A DNA stretch of 64,000 nucleotides from Agrobacterium cucumeris (lineage in GTDB: Bacteria; Pseudomonadota; Alphaproteobacteria; Rhizobiales; Rhizobiaceae): NCBI RefSeq assembly GCF_030036535.1, contig NZ_CP080388.1, forward strand, positions 1,917,001-1,981,000, written 5' to 3'. Both the position numbers and the translations under genes were made by a program. The notes under the pieces were generated by a model, which saw nothing but the letters and a program-made list of their open reading frames with translations, had not been told where the DNA came from and ran no database searches. This document shows positions 16,788 to 26,219 of this stretch, one piece after another. How positions within the stretch are numbered: position 1 is the stretch's first letter; every line of letters begins with the position of its first letter.

Positions 16788-16958
16788 CTCATCTCTCCGG
16801 GGTGGGTATGTCTATCTCTGTCGTAAGCGATCGATATCATCGCCGCCTGCCGCTCTCCAGCCGTTACAACTTCGGGCTGGTGTTGACGTTGGTTCTGCTT
16901 GATATTTTGCGCAGTGGTGCACAACATCGCCTCCATTCTTGCGAAGCGGGAGAAACTC

Positions 16959-17318
16959 ATGGCGAAAGCCGTTGGAATTGGTGGCGTTTTTTTCAGGGCC
17001 GGGGATCCCGCCGGCCTCGCCGAATGGTATCAGAAACATCTCGGCATAGACAATCTGCACATGTCCGTATGGCAGCAGGAGGCCGGAATGACCATCTTCG
17101 GGCCTTTCGCTAGGGATAGCGATTATTTCGGCCGTGATGAACAACAGTGGATGATCAATTTCCGGGTCGATGATCTCGATGGTCTTATCGCGAAGCTCAC
17201 CGCAGAGGGCGTCAAGGTTGAGACCCGGGCGGAGTGGGATTCCGATGTCGGCCGTTTTGCCCGGATACACGATCCGGAAGGCAACCCAGTGGAATTATGG
17301 GAGCCTGCGGCGACCTGA
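16959..17318 (+). CDS. VOC superfamily (glyoxalase/bleomycin-resistance-like) protein
   Basis: 119 residues from the ATG at 16959, preceded by GGGAG; the upstream frame to 16899 has no ribosome site. It shows the paired beta-alpha-beta-beta-beta modules of VOC proteins: FFRAGDPAGLAEWYQKHLGI and NFRVDDLDGLIAKLTAEGV, ending FARIHDPEGNPVELWEP, where the Glu of VELWE is a usual metal ligand. The reaction cannot be predicted. Confidence 0.85.
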   Translation: MAKAVGIGGVFFRAGDPAGLAEWYQKHLGIDNLHMSVWQQEAGMTIFGPFARDSDYFGRDEQQWMINFRVDDLDGLIAKLTAEGVKVETRAEWDSDVGRFARIHDPEGNPVELWEPAAT

Positions 17319-17460
17319 TGGCGATTTACCTATCGCTACCCGGGTTACGGAGCAATTGTGGAGGCGAGAAACCAATCATCTCGATGAAAATATCGTGGCG
17401 CGCTGAAATACGTGCCTTCGGCGCAGAGCCCGCAAAAATCCAGAACAGCGCGATTTCTGA

Positions 17461-18030
17461 CTAGCGCTCCGCCCGCTTCACCATCTCAACCCATTCCTCC
17501 AGTGCTTTGCGGATGGCCGAGCCCGCGTCTTCACCACGGGTGAACGCCCACCAGGTGTGGGCCCCTTGCCAGACGGCAGCCATCTGCCAGCCAAGCCTTT
17601 CGGCGTTTCTGTCGTCGGCCGTGATCCGGCGTCCGAGCGCACGGGCAAGTGTTTTGCCCCAAAGTGCTCCCCGCGCTCGCAAGGATGGATTGCGAATATC
17701 TTCTCTCAGCAGCAGCAATCCATCACTTGCATTCTGTTCAGCGGCATCGCTGGGCATGAGCCGCGAGAGCAGGGAGATGGCCCCTTCAGGCGTCAGGGGT
17801 TCCTCGGCGTCGGCCGCGTCAGTTTCGGCCTGCAACCCGTCCCATGCACGCAGAAGTACGGCCTCCACAAGGTCTTCGCGTTTGCCGTATCGCTGCACCA
17901 GCGTTGCAGCGGACAGGCCGCAGGCCTTTGCGGCTGCGGCAAAGGTCATACCATCTGGCCCGGTTTGCAACATGAGGGGCAGCAGCGCATCCAGCGCCTT
18001 CTCATCGGAAATCAGCTTGTGTCTAGGCAT
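17461..18030 (-). CDS. TetR family transcriptional regulator
   Basis: 189 residues. The N-terminal HTH region is DALLPLMLQTGPDGMTFAAAAKACGLSAATLVQRYGKREDLVEAVL, a clear TetR-type DNA-binding domain. The helical C-terminus would bind an unknown ligand. It is divergent from the RibD-like reductase gene, with a palindromic AT-rich site between the two starts. Confidence 0.88.
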   Translation of the reverse strand: MPRHKLISDEKALDALLPLMLQTGPDGMTFAAAAKACGLSAATLVQRYGKREDLVEAVLLRAWDGLQAETDAADAEEPLTPEGAISLLSRLMPSDAAEQNASDGLLLLREDIRNPSLRARGALWGKTLARALGRRITADDRNAERLGWQMAAVWQGAHTWWAFTRGEDAGSAIRKALEEWVEMVKRAER

Positions 18031-18038
18031 GGTCTATA

Positions 18039-18060
18039 TATAAACGTATATTCATTTATA
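18039..18060. promoter_or_regulatory. Candidate TetR-family operator
   Basis: TATAAACG-TATATT-CATTTATA is an inverted repeat with 8-bp arms (one mismatch) in the 46-bp gap between the divergent TetR and reductase genes. The site lies 9 bp from the regulator start and covers the likely -10 elements of both genes. Confidence 0.55.
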
Positions 18061-18076
18061 AATCAAGGAGAACAAT

Positions 18077-18601
18077 ATGGCTGTCATTCGTGGATACATC
18101 GCGGCGAGTTTGGATGGCTTGATCGTCTCGGGAGACGGCTCCCTCGACTGGCTCTTCAAATATGACGACATGGACCTCGGCGAGCATGATTACCGACTGT
18201 TCCTGAAGGGCATCAGAACCGTCGTCATGGGACGGGCGACTTATGACTTTATCGCCAGCGAGAATTCACCCTGGGCCTATGGAGACCAGCGTGTCATCGT
18301 TGTCACGTCGCGCCCGATTGAACGACCAAAAGGACCGCTGGAAATCTACGCCGACGTCGATGCGCTGATCGCGGAATTACGCGCTCTCGAGGATGGCGAT
18401 GTCTGGATGCTGGGCGGCGGCCGGTTGCAGATGGCCTTTATGGAGCGTGGTGCGCTGGATGAGATCGAGATTTACGTTATCCCCGAGATACTTGGCTCGG
18501 GCCAGCCTCTCTTTCCTCTCACCGGTTATCGCGCGAGTCCTCGTCTGCTCAGCGCCAAGCCGATTGAGAAAGGCTGTGTGCGATTGCATTACCGCTTTTG
18601 A
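18077..18601 (+). CDS. Dihydrofolate reductase/RibD C-terminal domain family protein
   Basis: 174 residues. The start MAVIRGYIAASLDGLI is the standard N-terminus of the RibD-C family (YyaP/YwjB-like), followed by VVMGRATYDF and DVWMLGGGRLQMAF, which form the NADPH-binding fold. AAGGAG lies 8 nt upstream. The reaction is unknown; members reduce pteridine-like or other ring substrates. It is probably repressed by the divergent TetR protein. Confidence 0.88.
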   Translation: MAVIRGYIAASLDGLIVSGDGSLDWLFKYDDMDLGEHDYRLFLKGIRTVVMGRATYDFIASENSPWAYGDQRVIVVTSRPIERPKGPLEIYADVDALIAELRALEDGDVWMLGGGRLQMAFMERGALDEIEIYVIPEILGSGQPLFPLTGYRASPRLLSAKPIEKGCVRLHYRF

Positions 18602-18693
18602 TCGGACCTCACGGCTGCACGGCTGACGACATTCCCTCGTTTTCCGGCGGCTGGAGCTACGCACAGCGCCCCAGGCCGCCAGCCTTTAAAAGT

Positions 18694-19734
18694 CTAGCCG
18701 TTGACCGTCGGTGGATTGAGCCGGGCAAAGCCCTCCTGCCGCTGATACGGGAAATGCGGATAGGGTGCGGTTGTCTCGCTGGCCTCGTCCAGCCGCGCCA
18801 CCTGTGCTGATGTCAGCTCCCATCCCACGGCGTCGAGGTTCTGGCGAAGCTGTTCCTCATTGCGTGCGCCAATGATCACTGTGGAAACTGTGGGTTTCCT
18901 GAGCAGCCAGTTGAGAGCGATCTGCGGTACCGTCCTGCCGGTTTCTGCTGCGACAGCGTCGAGCGCATCGATTACGCGGTAGAGATGTTCATCATCCACC
19001 GGCGGACCGAAGCTCGCTGTCTCATGCAGGCGGCTACCTTCTGGCAGCGGCGTGCCGCGGCGGATTTTTCCGGTCAATCGGCCCCAGCCAAGCGGGCTCC
19101 AGACCATGGCGCCAAGGCCCTGATCCGCGCCGAGCGGCATCAGGTCCCATTCATAGTCCCGGCCAACAAGGGAATAATAGACCTGATTGACCACGTAACG
19201 CGGCCAGCCATATCGGTCGGCGACCGCCAGTGATTTCATGATCTGCCAGCCCGAAAAATTCGAGACGCCCGTATATCTGATCTTGCCGGACCGGACGAGC
19301 GTATCGAGCGTCGACAGCACCTCCTCCACCGGTGTGAAAGCATCGAAGGCGTGGAGCTGGAGAATATCGATATGGTCGGTCTGCAGCCGCCGCAGCGCGT
19401 CTTCCACTGCGCGTATCAGCCGGAAGCGGGAGGAACCGGCCTCGTTCGGTCCGTCGCCCATCGGCAGGCTGGTCTTGGTTGAAATCAGAACGCTGTCGCG
19501 CCTTGCCTTAATCGCTTCACCCAGCACCTCCTCCGATGCGCCGTTGGAATAGACATCGGCCGTGTCGAACAGATTGACGCCGGCCTCCAGACAAATGTCG
19601 ACCAGGCGGCGAGCTTCTCGAGCGTCCTGATTGCCCCAGTTGCTGAAGAGTGGCCCGGAACCGCCAAAGGTTCCTGTACCGAAACTCAAGACCGGCACTT
19701 TCAGGCCGGATTTGCCGAGATAGCGATATTCCAT
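18694..19734 (-). CDS. Aldo/keto reductase (voltage-gated K-channel beta subunit-like)
   Basis: 346 residues from the ATG at 19734, which has AAGGAA 6 nt upstream; a frame to 19866 is open but lacks a ribosome site. It starts MEYRYLGKSGLKVPVLSFGT, typical of the AKR YajO/KCAB group. The catalytic tetrad is visible as Asp and Tyr in FDTADVYSNG, Lys in LISTKTSLP and His in DILQLHAFD. The C-terminal NADPH segment reads TVIIGARNEEQLRQN. It is divergent from a LysR gene that probably regulates it. Confidence 0.92.
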   Translation of the reverse strand: MEYRYLGKSGLKVPVLSFGTGTFGGSGPLFSNWGNQDAREARRLVDICLEAGVNLFDTADVYSNGASEEVLGEAIKARRDSVLISTKTSLPMGDGPNEAGSSRFRLIRAVEDALRRLQTDHIDILQLHAFDAFTPVEEVLSTLDTLVRSGKIRYTGVSNFSGWQIMKSLAVADRYGWPRYVVNQVYYSLVGRDYEWDLMPLGADQGLGAMVWSPLGWGRLTGKIRRGTPLPEGSRLHETASFGPPVDDEHLYRVIDALDAVAAETGRTVPQIALNWLLRKPTVSTVIIGARNEEQLRQNLDAVGWELTSAQVARLDEASETTAPYPHFPYQRQEGFARLNPPTVNG

Positions 19735-19894
19735 GGAGTGTTCCTTTGTTGCTGCGACATGGTTGCGGCGAGGCGTCTGGTGGCCCCATGCTCTGCCCAT
19801 TCCGCCGTGATCTGGCAGACGAGGATTGCGGTGTGTTTCAATCGCTGTCTGAAGATAGACGCTCACCCTTCAATGAAATAGAATGCCGAAAATA

Positions 19895-19910
19895 ATATCA
19901 CTTGTGAGAT
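19895..19910. promoter_or_regulatory. Candidate LysR-type binding site
   Basis: ATATCACTTGTGAGAT is an interrupted dyad (TCAC-TT-GTGA core) 10 bp before the LysR gene start, in the divergent intergenic region where LysR autoregulation sites usually lie. Confidence 0.4.
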
Positions 19911-19919
19911 GAAGTCATT

Positions 19920-20825
19920 ATGGCGCGACTTGAGATCAACCGGGCAGGGGAGATGGAGATCTTCGTGCGGGTCGTCGAGCTCGGCGGTTTTTCCCGAGCG
20001 GCGGCGGCGGCAAACATGACGCCTTCGGCGGTGAGCAAGCTGATCGCCCGGCTGGAAACGCGGCTCGGGGCACGCCTGCTAAACCGTTCCACCCGGCAGC
20101 TGCAGATAACGCCGGAGGGTTGTGCTTTTTATGAGCGTGCCACGCGCATCCTTGCCGATCTCGAAGAGGCAGAACGCGCCGCGGGGGAGGGCGAACAGCC
20201 TATCGGCCGCGTTCGGATCAACACCAGTGCTTCTTATGCCACGCATATTCTTGCACCCGTCCTGCCACGGTTTCTGGCGCTTCATCCGGGCATCACACTC
20301 GACATTGTCCAGACGGATTTGGTGGTTGATCTTCTTGCCGAGCGCATGGACATCGCCATTCGCGCCGGGCCACTGAAAAGCTCAAGCCTCGTTGCGCGAA
20401 AACTCGGTGAGACAAGGATGATCATCGCTGCCGCCCCGGATTATCTGCAGCGCTGCGGCGTACCGCAAACCATCGCCGATCTCGAGGACCACAATCGTCT
20501 CGGATTTGGCTATGCCCGGTCAGTCGATGGGTGGCCGTTGCGAGCCGACGGCAAGACCGTCGTCATCCCTGCAACGGGGCGCGTACAGGTCAGCGATGGC
20601 GAAGGCCTTCGCCGCCTTGCTCTTGCCGGTGTCGGCCTGGTTCGTCTTGCGGTTTTCACCGTTCGGGAGGACATCGCCGCCGGCCGGCTGATATCGGTCC
20701 TCGATGGTTTTGATACGGGTGAGATGGAGATGTTTCATGCGGTCTATGTCGGCCAGCGCGGACCACTTCCCTCACGCATTCGGGCGCTGCTCGATTTTCT
20801 GGGCGAATATGGGCGGGTGAAGTGA
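19920..20825 (+). CDS. LysR family transcriptional regulator
   Basis: 301 residues, normal LysR length. The N-terminal winged HTH is clear: MEIFVRVVELGGFSRAAAAA, then TPSAVSKLIARLETRLGARL and NRSTRQLQITPEG. The rest is the substrate-binding fold (VRINTSASYATHILAPVLPRF). It probably controls the divergent aldo/keto reductase gene. Confidence 0.93.
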   Translation: MARLEINRAGEMEIFVRVVELGGFSRAAAAANMTPSAVSKLIARLETRLGARLLNRSTRQLQITPEGCAFYERATRILADLEEAERAAGEGEQPIGRVRINTSASYATHILAPVLPRFLALHPGITLDIVQTDLVVDLLAERMDIAIRAGPLKSSSLVARKLGETRMIIAAAPDYLQRCGVPQTIADLEDHNRLGFGYARSVDGWPLRADGKTVVIPATGRVQVSDGEGLRRLALAGVGLVRLAVFTVREDIAAGRLISVLDGFDTGEMEMFHAVYVGQRGPLPSRIRALLDFLGEYGRVK

Positions 20826-20907
20826 TCATCCGGCGATATCGGAAAGCGCGACCGAGATGAAGACCGCAGGCGGCCACGGAAAACCGGACATCCGGATGGT
20901 GGTGCGC

Positions 20908-21708
20908 CTATGGTTTCGGACCGGACAAGGTGAAAGCACCAACCGATTTCAGCGTTATGTGTATCTCTTGGGCAAGTGTGTTTGGTATCACACCGCAGAG
21001 ACTGCCCGTTGTTATGACATTGCCTGCTTTGAGCATATCGCCTTTGTTGAATGCCGCGTTCGCAAAGGCGACCAGCGGCGCAAGCGGATTACCATTCGGG
21101 TGTTTTACCGTGGCATCGAACAGCTGTACCGAACCTTCCGTCACAGTTAGTTGCGGCAGGTCTGTTTCGTTTCCGGCAAAGACCTCCAGAACGCCGGTAT
21201 CTATTTCCGGACCGACGACGAAGCCGTGGTTGGCAAGGCGGTCGGCCAGAAACAACGGAAAGGGCACCTGATTTCTCTCAGCCAGCCGGTAGCGAAGAAG
21301 TTCAACCCCCAGATGGACCTTGCCGATGTGCCGCATGAGGTCGCCTCTGGTGAACGGCACCGTGCCGCGGGCTGGTATATCGGAGGAAAGAGTGAAGCAG
21401 ATCTCCACCTCGATGCCTTCAGTTCCCGCTTCCGGAAAAGAGGCGATATTGTTGTCTTCGACCCGGAAACAATCCAGTATCGGCGCGCCGACCGCCTCGC
21501 CATCCGGCCGGATCGCCAGTTTCCAACCTTTTACCGGCTTTTCCGAAATCTCAGCAAATGCACGCTGTGCGGCCATTGCAGTTTCGAAATCATTGGGAAC
21601 AAGACCATCCGTCTCCATCTGCGCCAGAGGAATTTTCCCGCCGGTGAGATCTGCCTGCGCAAATCTTCTGGCCAGTTCTTCGATAGCCGCCATTTCGTCA
21701 TCATCCAT
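20908..21708 (-). CDS. 2-keto-4-pentenoate hydratase / FAH-superfamily protein
   Basis: About 266 residues, close to MhpD-type hydratases, which act in meta-cleavage pathways. The metal site is suggested by EGIEVEICFTLSSDIP (Glu-x-Glu) and the HLGVELLRYR region; the C-terminal PLAPLVAFANAAFNKGDMLKAGNVITTGS is typical of the family. The start is uncertain: GTG at 21720, ATG at 21708 or ATG at 21693, none with a good ribosome site. No other aromatic-degradation genes lie nearby, so the substrate is open. Confidence 0.82.
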   Translation of the reverse strand: MDDDEMAAIEELARRFAQADLTGGKIPLAQMETDGLVPNDFETAMAAQRAFAEISEKPVKGWKLAIRPDGEAVGAPILDCFRVEDNNIASFPEAGTEGIEVEICFTLSSDIPARGTVPFTRGDLMRHIGKVHLGVELLRYRLAERNQVPFPLFLADRLANHGFVVGPEIDTGVLEVFAGNETDLPQLTVTEGSVQLFDATVKHPNGNPLAPLVAFANAAFNKGDMLKAGNVITTGSLCGVIPNTLAQEIHITLKSVGAFTLSGPKP

Positions 21709-21720
21709 TCCTGCAGTCAC

Positions 21721-22072
21721 TTATCGAATGCTGTCACGATTTGGCGATGTTTGCCAAGGCTATCGATGCCGAGTTCGACAATATCCTTTCATGAAAGCTG
21801 GCGGCTTCATTACAAGGCGGACACTGCTGTGCACGTTCGTTATCGCGTTACCCGGCATGAATAAGGCGGATAGTGAAATGAAGACCGTAGCCGGAGGATG
21901 GGAACTGTCTGCACCACCAGCGTTGTGACGTCGTTCACCTGATCGACTGATGAAAATCCCACCGCTTCGCCAGAAGGACGCGCGATATGAACATCGCATG
22001 CCAATAGACGTCAATCGGTACGGAAATAATTAAGTATAATTCGGGCGGCAAGGCCGCCCGATCTGTTTTGGG
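21721..22072. other. Intergenic region at the left edge of the low-GC island
   Basis: 352 bp without a convincing gene. It holds the presumed promoter of the hydratase gene and, at its right end, the terminator at 22041-22069. Base composition shifts toward AT across it. Confidence 0.5.
22041..22069. terminator. Bidirectional terminator
   Basis: TCGGGCGGC-AAG-GCCGCCCGA is a perfect 9-bp stem. On the plus strand it is followed by TCTGTTTT; on the minus strand, directly behind the ABC exporter gene stop, by an AT-rich stretch (ATTATACTTAATTATTT). It probably ends the exporter transcript. Confidence 0.75.
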
Positions 22073-23836
22073 TTAAGCTACATCTGCATCGAACTGGATG
22101 CTGTGCAGGCGCTTGTAGAGACCATCCGTTGCGAGCAATTCGCGACGGCTGCCCTGCTCAACAACCTGTCCGTTATCCATGACGACGATCTTGTCAGCCC
22201 GGTTAATCGTTGAAAGCCGGTGAGCAATGACAATCGACGTTTTATTTAGCGTCAGTCTCTCCAGCGCATCTCTGACGAGTGCTTCGGATTCCGAGTCGAG
22301 CGCACTCGTCGCCTCGTCGAGGATCAATATGTCTGCGTCTCTGAGCATAGCGCGAGCAATGGCAACACGCTGTCTCTGGCCACCGGACAGGCCGGACCCG
22401 TTTTCACCAAGCTTGCTGTCATAACCGTCAGGCATTTTCATGATGAAATCATGCGCATTGGCAGCCTTCGCGGCAGCGATGATTTCCTCATCCGTGGCGT
22501 TGTCGCGACCCACGGAAATATTGTGCTTTACCGTCCCCGAGAAGAGGAAGGTTTCCTGGCCGACGTAAGAAACATGCTCGCGCAGGCTGGCAAAGGATAC
22601 GTCACGCAGATCCGTGCCGTTGATCTCAACCGAGCCGTTCTGTGGGTCGTAAAGACGCATCATGAGGTTGATGATGGTCGATTTACCACTGCCGGAGGGG
22701 CCGACCAGCGCCGTCATCTTACCGCCTTCGAAAAGGACACTGACGTCCCTAAGAACGGGCTGGCCGGAAACATATTCGAAGCTGACGTTCTTAAGTTCAA
22801 CATCGCCGCTTGCCTTCGGGAGCGGTACGGCATCCTTTTTCTCGGCGAGAGTCAATGGGGCGTCCAGTACTTCAAACATCATGCGAACGCCAATCATTCC
22901 GCCCTCGATCTGTACTCTCATACGGGCAAGACGTTTTGCAGGTTCGTAGGCAAGGAGCAATGCCGTGATGAATGCCATCAGATCCCCTGGGGAGCCGCCT
23001 TTTTCAAGAACAGTGTAACCGGAGATGGCTATGACAGCCGCAATCGCAAGGCCAGACAATGTTTCCATGATAGGGCTTGTCGCTGCTTCGAGCTTAGCAA
23101 TACCGTTGGCACGCTGTTCGACGTCAGACACCGCCTTGTTCATGCGTTGACGCATCAGCTTCTCTAGGGAGAACGCCTTGATGACACGAACGCCGATGCT
23201 GGTTTCCTGCACGACATTGACGATTTCGCCTAGTGAGGCGAGTTCTGCCTCCATGATCTTGCGAACACGGCGTAGAACTAGGCGCACGCTGAAAATCGCA
23301 AGCGGGCCAATAATCATGGAAATAGCACTCAAAAGGAAATTTTGAGCGAACATCACGATAATCAACCCGAGAAGCGAGAAAAGGTCACGGACGAACGACG
23401 TCACAATCGTATCTATGACGCTGCGAGCGGATTGAGCATTATAGGTAACACGGACGAGCAATTCAGAGGATGGCAAATTCTGAAAGAAGGAGACCCCCTG
23501 TTTCAAAAGCCTGTCATAAATCTTGCGTTGCTGTTCAGCCACAATGCTGTTGCCAGCTTTACTCAGGTAATAACTCTGTACAAAAGTCGCGAGTCCTTTG
23601 ACTATAAAGATTACGGCGACAGCAACTGCAATTTCGAGAACGACATTGAAACCCTGTTTCAAATAAACGCTGTTGACGATATCACGCATGATCCATGCAC
23701 TGAGAGACGTCATACCTGCGACTACAAGCATAGCCACGATTGCTGCAGAGTACCAACCAACGTGCTTTTTGAAGTTTTCTTTAAAAAGCCGCGTCAGCAA
23801 CTTCTTGTCGTTTGGCGACAAAAACGATCCGATCAC
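22073..23836 (-). CDS. ABC exporter, fused permease-ATPase (MsbA-like)
   Basis: 587 residues: a six-span ABC type I exporter domain (residues 25-310) fused to a nucleotide-binding domain with Walker A (GPSGSGKST), signature LSGGQRQRVAIARA, Walker B (ILILDEATSALD) and H-loop (IVIAHRLST). The length fits MsbA-type lipid or glycolipid flippases and polysaccharide exporters. It stands at the left end of the glycan island, divergent from the GT4 gene across an 824-bp gap, and probably moves a lipid-linked glycan or LPS precursor across the inner membrane. The exact substrate is inference. Confidence 0.9.
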   Translation of the reverse strand: MIGSFLSPNDKKLLTRLFKENFKKHVGWYSAAIVAMLVVAGMTSLSAWIMRDIVNSVYLKQGFNVVLEIAVAVAVIFIVKGLATFVQSYYLSKAGNSIVAEQQRKIYDRLLKQGVSFFQNLPSSELLVRVTYNAQSARSVIDTIVTSFVRDLFSLLGLIIVMFAQNFLLSAISMIIGPLAIFSVRLVLRRVRKIMEAELASLGEIVNVVQETSIGVRVIKAFSLEKLMRQRMNKAVSDVEQRANGIAKLEAATSPIMETLSGLAIAAVIAISGYTVLEKGGSPGDLMAFITALLLAYEPAKRLARMRVQIEGGMIGVRMMFEVLDAPLTLAEKKDAVPLPKASGDVELKNVSFEYVSGQPVLRDVSVLFEGGKMTALVGPSGSGKSTIINLMMRLYDPQNGSVEINGTDLRDVSFASLREHVSYVGQETFLFSGTVKHNISVGRDNATDEEIIAAAKAANAHDFIMKMPDGYDSKLGENGSGLSGGQRQRVAIARAMLRDADILILDEATSALDSESEALVRDALERLTLNKTSIVIAHRLSTINRADKIVVMDNGQVVEQGSRRELLATDGLYKRLHSIQFDADVA

Positions 23837-24660
23837 AGAAACATCCTTATTTGACGTCGACGCTCACACAGATTTTCAATCGCACATTCAGCAGCATGTT
23901 TTCATGCAGGATGGCTTTAAAGGTTCCAACTGCCGTGCCAAGCTCGATGATATTTACCACGCAATTCTGGTGAAACGCGCGAAAAAGGTTCTACCGAACC
24001 GGAAAACCTCTTCAACTGATTTTAGACGACGCCAATAAGCCTAGGGCTTCAAAGTGTCAACATTGCGTAGTGATGGAACCACCGCATGAACATGACTCTG
24101 GCGGGGGGGAGCTCTAAAAATGTCCTGGTTGGTGCAGTTCGGTGACGCCAACTCCGGTTTTTATAATTGGAACGGCGAAGCGGTTGATAATTGCAGGTCA
24201 GCACTACATTTGCATTTCTTCCCGTATCGAAATTTCCCTCTCCCTATTCTTCTCACAGAAGAGATCAAAAAATGACCCGTAAATTCTACCACAAGGAGTA
24301 TGGTGGAGCTTTCTTTGAAAACCACTTCTTTTCTGCGGGCAACATGGCGAATAAGCTGCGCCTCTTGCGAATTTTAGAAAATCTGTGGGGTTGTGGATCG
24401 TAAAAAGCCACGTTGCTGGCGTTCAAACCTCCCGGGCATTGGTTCCAATCGAGGTGTTAGGGCGGATGTTTGCGCTGTTGCCTGATTGACAAGCCCGCAG
24501 ACTGAAATCTATATCGGCCAAGTGTTGCGAAGGTTCTGGCTTGGAACGTTCTCGTTTATCGGTGAGCAATGGACCGACCATTCACTGATCGCAGGCGAAT
24601 TTTTTGGTTGCATCCCCCGATGGTGTTCGTCGGGCCAGTTCAAGGCAGGCAGGTCAGTGA
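23837..24660. other. 824-bp intergenic region inside the glycan island
   Basis: No reading frame here has credible family features; the longest are about 60-70 codons without ribosome sites. The region must hold the divergent promoters of the exporter and GT4 genes. A G7 tract near 24100 is visible. Its size is unusual for this gene-dense window and may mark decayed DNA left by gene replacement. Confidence 0.5.
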
Positions 24661-25941
24661 ATGCCCGATGTTTTTTTTGATTTATCTGAGCTGTATTTGA
24701 ACTCCGGCGTGAAATTCAAATATTATGGCATCGCGCGTACGGTGATGGAAGTTGCCTATGAGCTGACGGAAATTGATGCAACCGTTCGGTATGTGATATA
24801 CTCGCCATTGCATCGAAGGTTCTTTGAGGTTTTTCCCCGGACAGGTGATGCTTCACCTACAGGGGTCCTAGACCCTAATATTCCATCTTCCGCAACGCCG
24901 TTGCGGCTTCGCCAAAATCTGTATGATAAAAACGTGTTTAAGAACGCGCTCTACCGTGTTTTGCAGAGTATCGTTCAATATCGCAATAAGAAGCGCTGGG
25001 CGACGGTTCCTGCGGGCGCGGTTAAAGAAGTTGATCTCAATGGGAATGTGCTCATAGCGCTTGGGCGCCCGAAGATAATGTCTGATTATCTGATGGCTCT
25101 TGCAGAAAACGGTACGAAGCCGATTTTCATTCCGCTTCTCCATGACATGATACCGTTGCACGATTTCAGTCATCGAAATCAGTTTTCATTTCCCAGAAAC
25201 TTTATTTACGACAATCAGGTCGTGATCGAGGCTTCGTCCATGGTCTTGACCAATTCCGAGTTTACGGCGGCTGAAGTCAAGCACTTCTCCGAAGTTGGGA
25301 CATTGCCGCCTGTACCGGATGTTGTCGCTGTTCCGCTCTGCCACGAATTACGACCGACGAATGAAGCAGTTAATAAGCGTGGTCCAGAGAAGCCATATCT
25401 TCTTTGCGTTGGCATCTATAACGGGCGAAAGAATCTGGAGTGCGTCGTGGAAGCAATGCTTTCCCTGCATCAGCGGGGCGTTTCCGTTCCGGAGCTCGTG
25501 TTGGCAGGTGCGCGTCGCAAGAGAGTAGAGAAATTTCTGAAGAAAGACAAATTCGCACCTTTGTTCGGAAAGTTTCACTTTGTTTTCAATCCGAATCAGG
25601 CGGAGCTACGGTCGCTTTACGAAAAGGCCTATGCCCTTCTTTTGCCCAGCCGAATGGAAGGCTGGGGGCTTCCCGTTAGCGAGGCATTATGGTGTGGAAC
25701 TCCGGCCTTGGCCGCAGATGTTCCTGCTTTAAGGGAAGCGGGGGGGGGGCTGGCGCGCTATTTCGACCCAGAAAATCCGGAGGAGCTGGCGATCCAGTTA
25801 GAGACCTTTATTGAGAATCCCGCGGAATATGCAGCGGTGAAAAGAAATATCGAACTCTCCAGGCCGCAAATGCGTACTTGGAAAGATGTCGCGAATGGCG
25901 TGCTTCAGGCGGTCAAAAAAATGAACGATCTAAATAAGTAA
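24661..25941 (+). CDS. Glycosyltransferase family 4 (GT-B) protein
   Basis: 426 residues. The C-terminal half has the GT4 donor-binding pattern: KPYLLCVGIYNGRKNLECVV, then LLLPSRMEGWGLPVSEALWCGTPALAA containing the E-x7-E motif, then the DVPALREAGGG loop. Such enzymes transfer mannose, glucose or similar residues from nucleotide sugars at the cytoplasmic face. Two mononucleotide tracts lie in the coding sequence: T8 at codons 4-6 (24671-24678) and G10 at 25740-25749 inside the conserved EAGGG segment. Slippage at either would truncate the enzyme. The gene is AT-rich compared with the flanking chromosome. Confidence 0.88.
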   Translation: MPDVFFDLSELYLNSGVKFKYYGIARTVMEVAYELTEIDATVRYVIYSPLHRRFFEVFPRTGDASPTGVLDPNIPSSATPLRLRQNLYDKNVFKNALYRVLQSIVQYRNKKRWATVPAGAVKEVDLNGNVLIALGRPKIMSDYLMALAENGTKPIFIPLLHDMIPLHDFSHRNQFSFPRNFIYDNQVVIEASSMVLTNSEFTAAEVKHFSEVGTLPPVPDVVAVPLCHELRPTNEAVNKRGPEKPYLLCVGIYNGRKNLECVVEAMLSLHQRGVSVPELVLAGARRKRVEKFLKKDKFAPLFGKFHFVFNPNQAELRSLYEKAYALLLPSRMEGWGLPVSEALWCGTPALAADVPALREAGGGLARYFDPENPEELAIQLETFIENPAEYAAVKRNIELSRPQMRTWKDVANGVLQAVKKMNDLNK

Positions 25942-26185
25942 AAAATCGGATTAATTTAGATGTATACTTCTATATTATTTCGATTAAGGGCTATGCGCGA
26001 GATATTGCATCTGGTTTTTGGTTGATGTATTGGGGGTATATGGGGTTTCCGGTGGTCTCTGTATTGAATTTGTGGAAGCAGGAACTCAACTGATATTCAG
26101 CGGCTATAGGTTGGCCGGAATATTCTCATGGGCTGAACACGTTGTCGGACGTTTGGCACAATTTGGATGAATTAGAATGGTAACT

Positions 26186-26207
26186 CGATTCGGTTGAATC
26201 GTTTTTT
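26186..26207 (+). terminator. Intrinsic terminator
   Basis: CGATTC-GGTT-GAATCG followed directly by T6. It stands about 245 nt after the GT4 stop, so it ends either a long 3' untranslated region or an independent small transcript. Confidence 0.65.
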
Positions 26208-26219
26208 GGGGGGCGGGGG

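Noticed and set aside
24191..24680. Small frames in the 824-bp island gap
   Set aside because: No ribosome sites, no recognisable families, odd composition; too weak to call.
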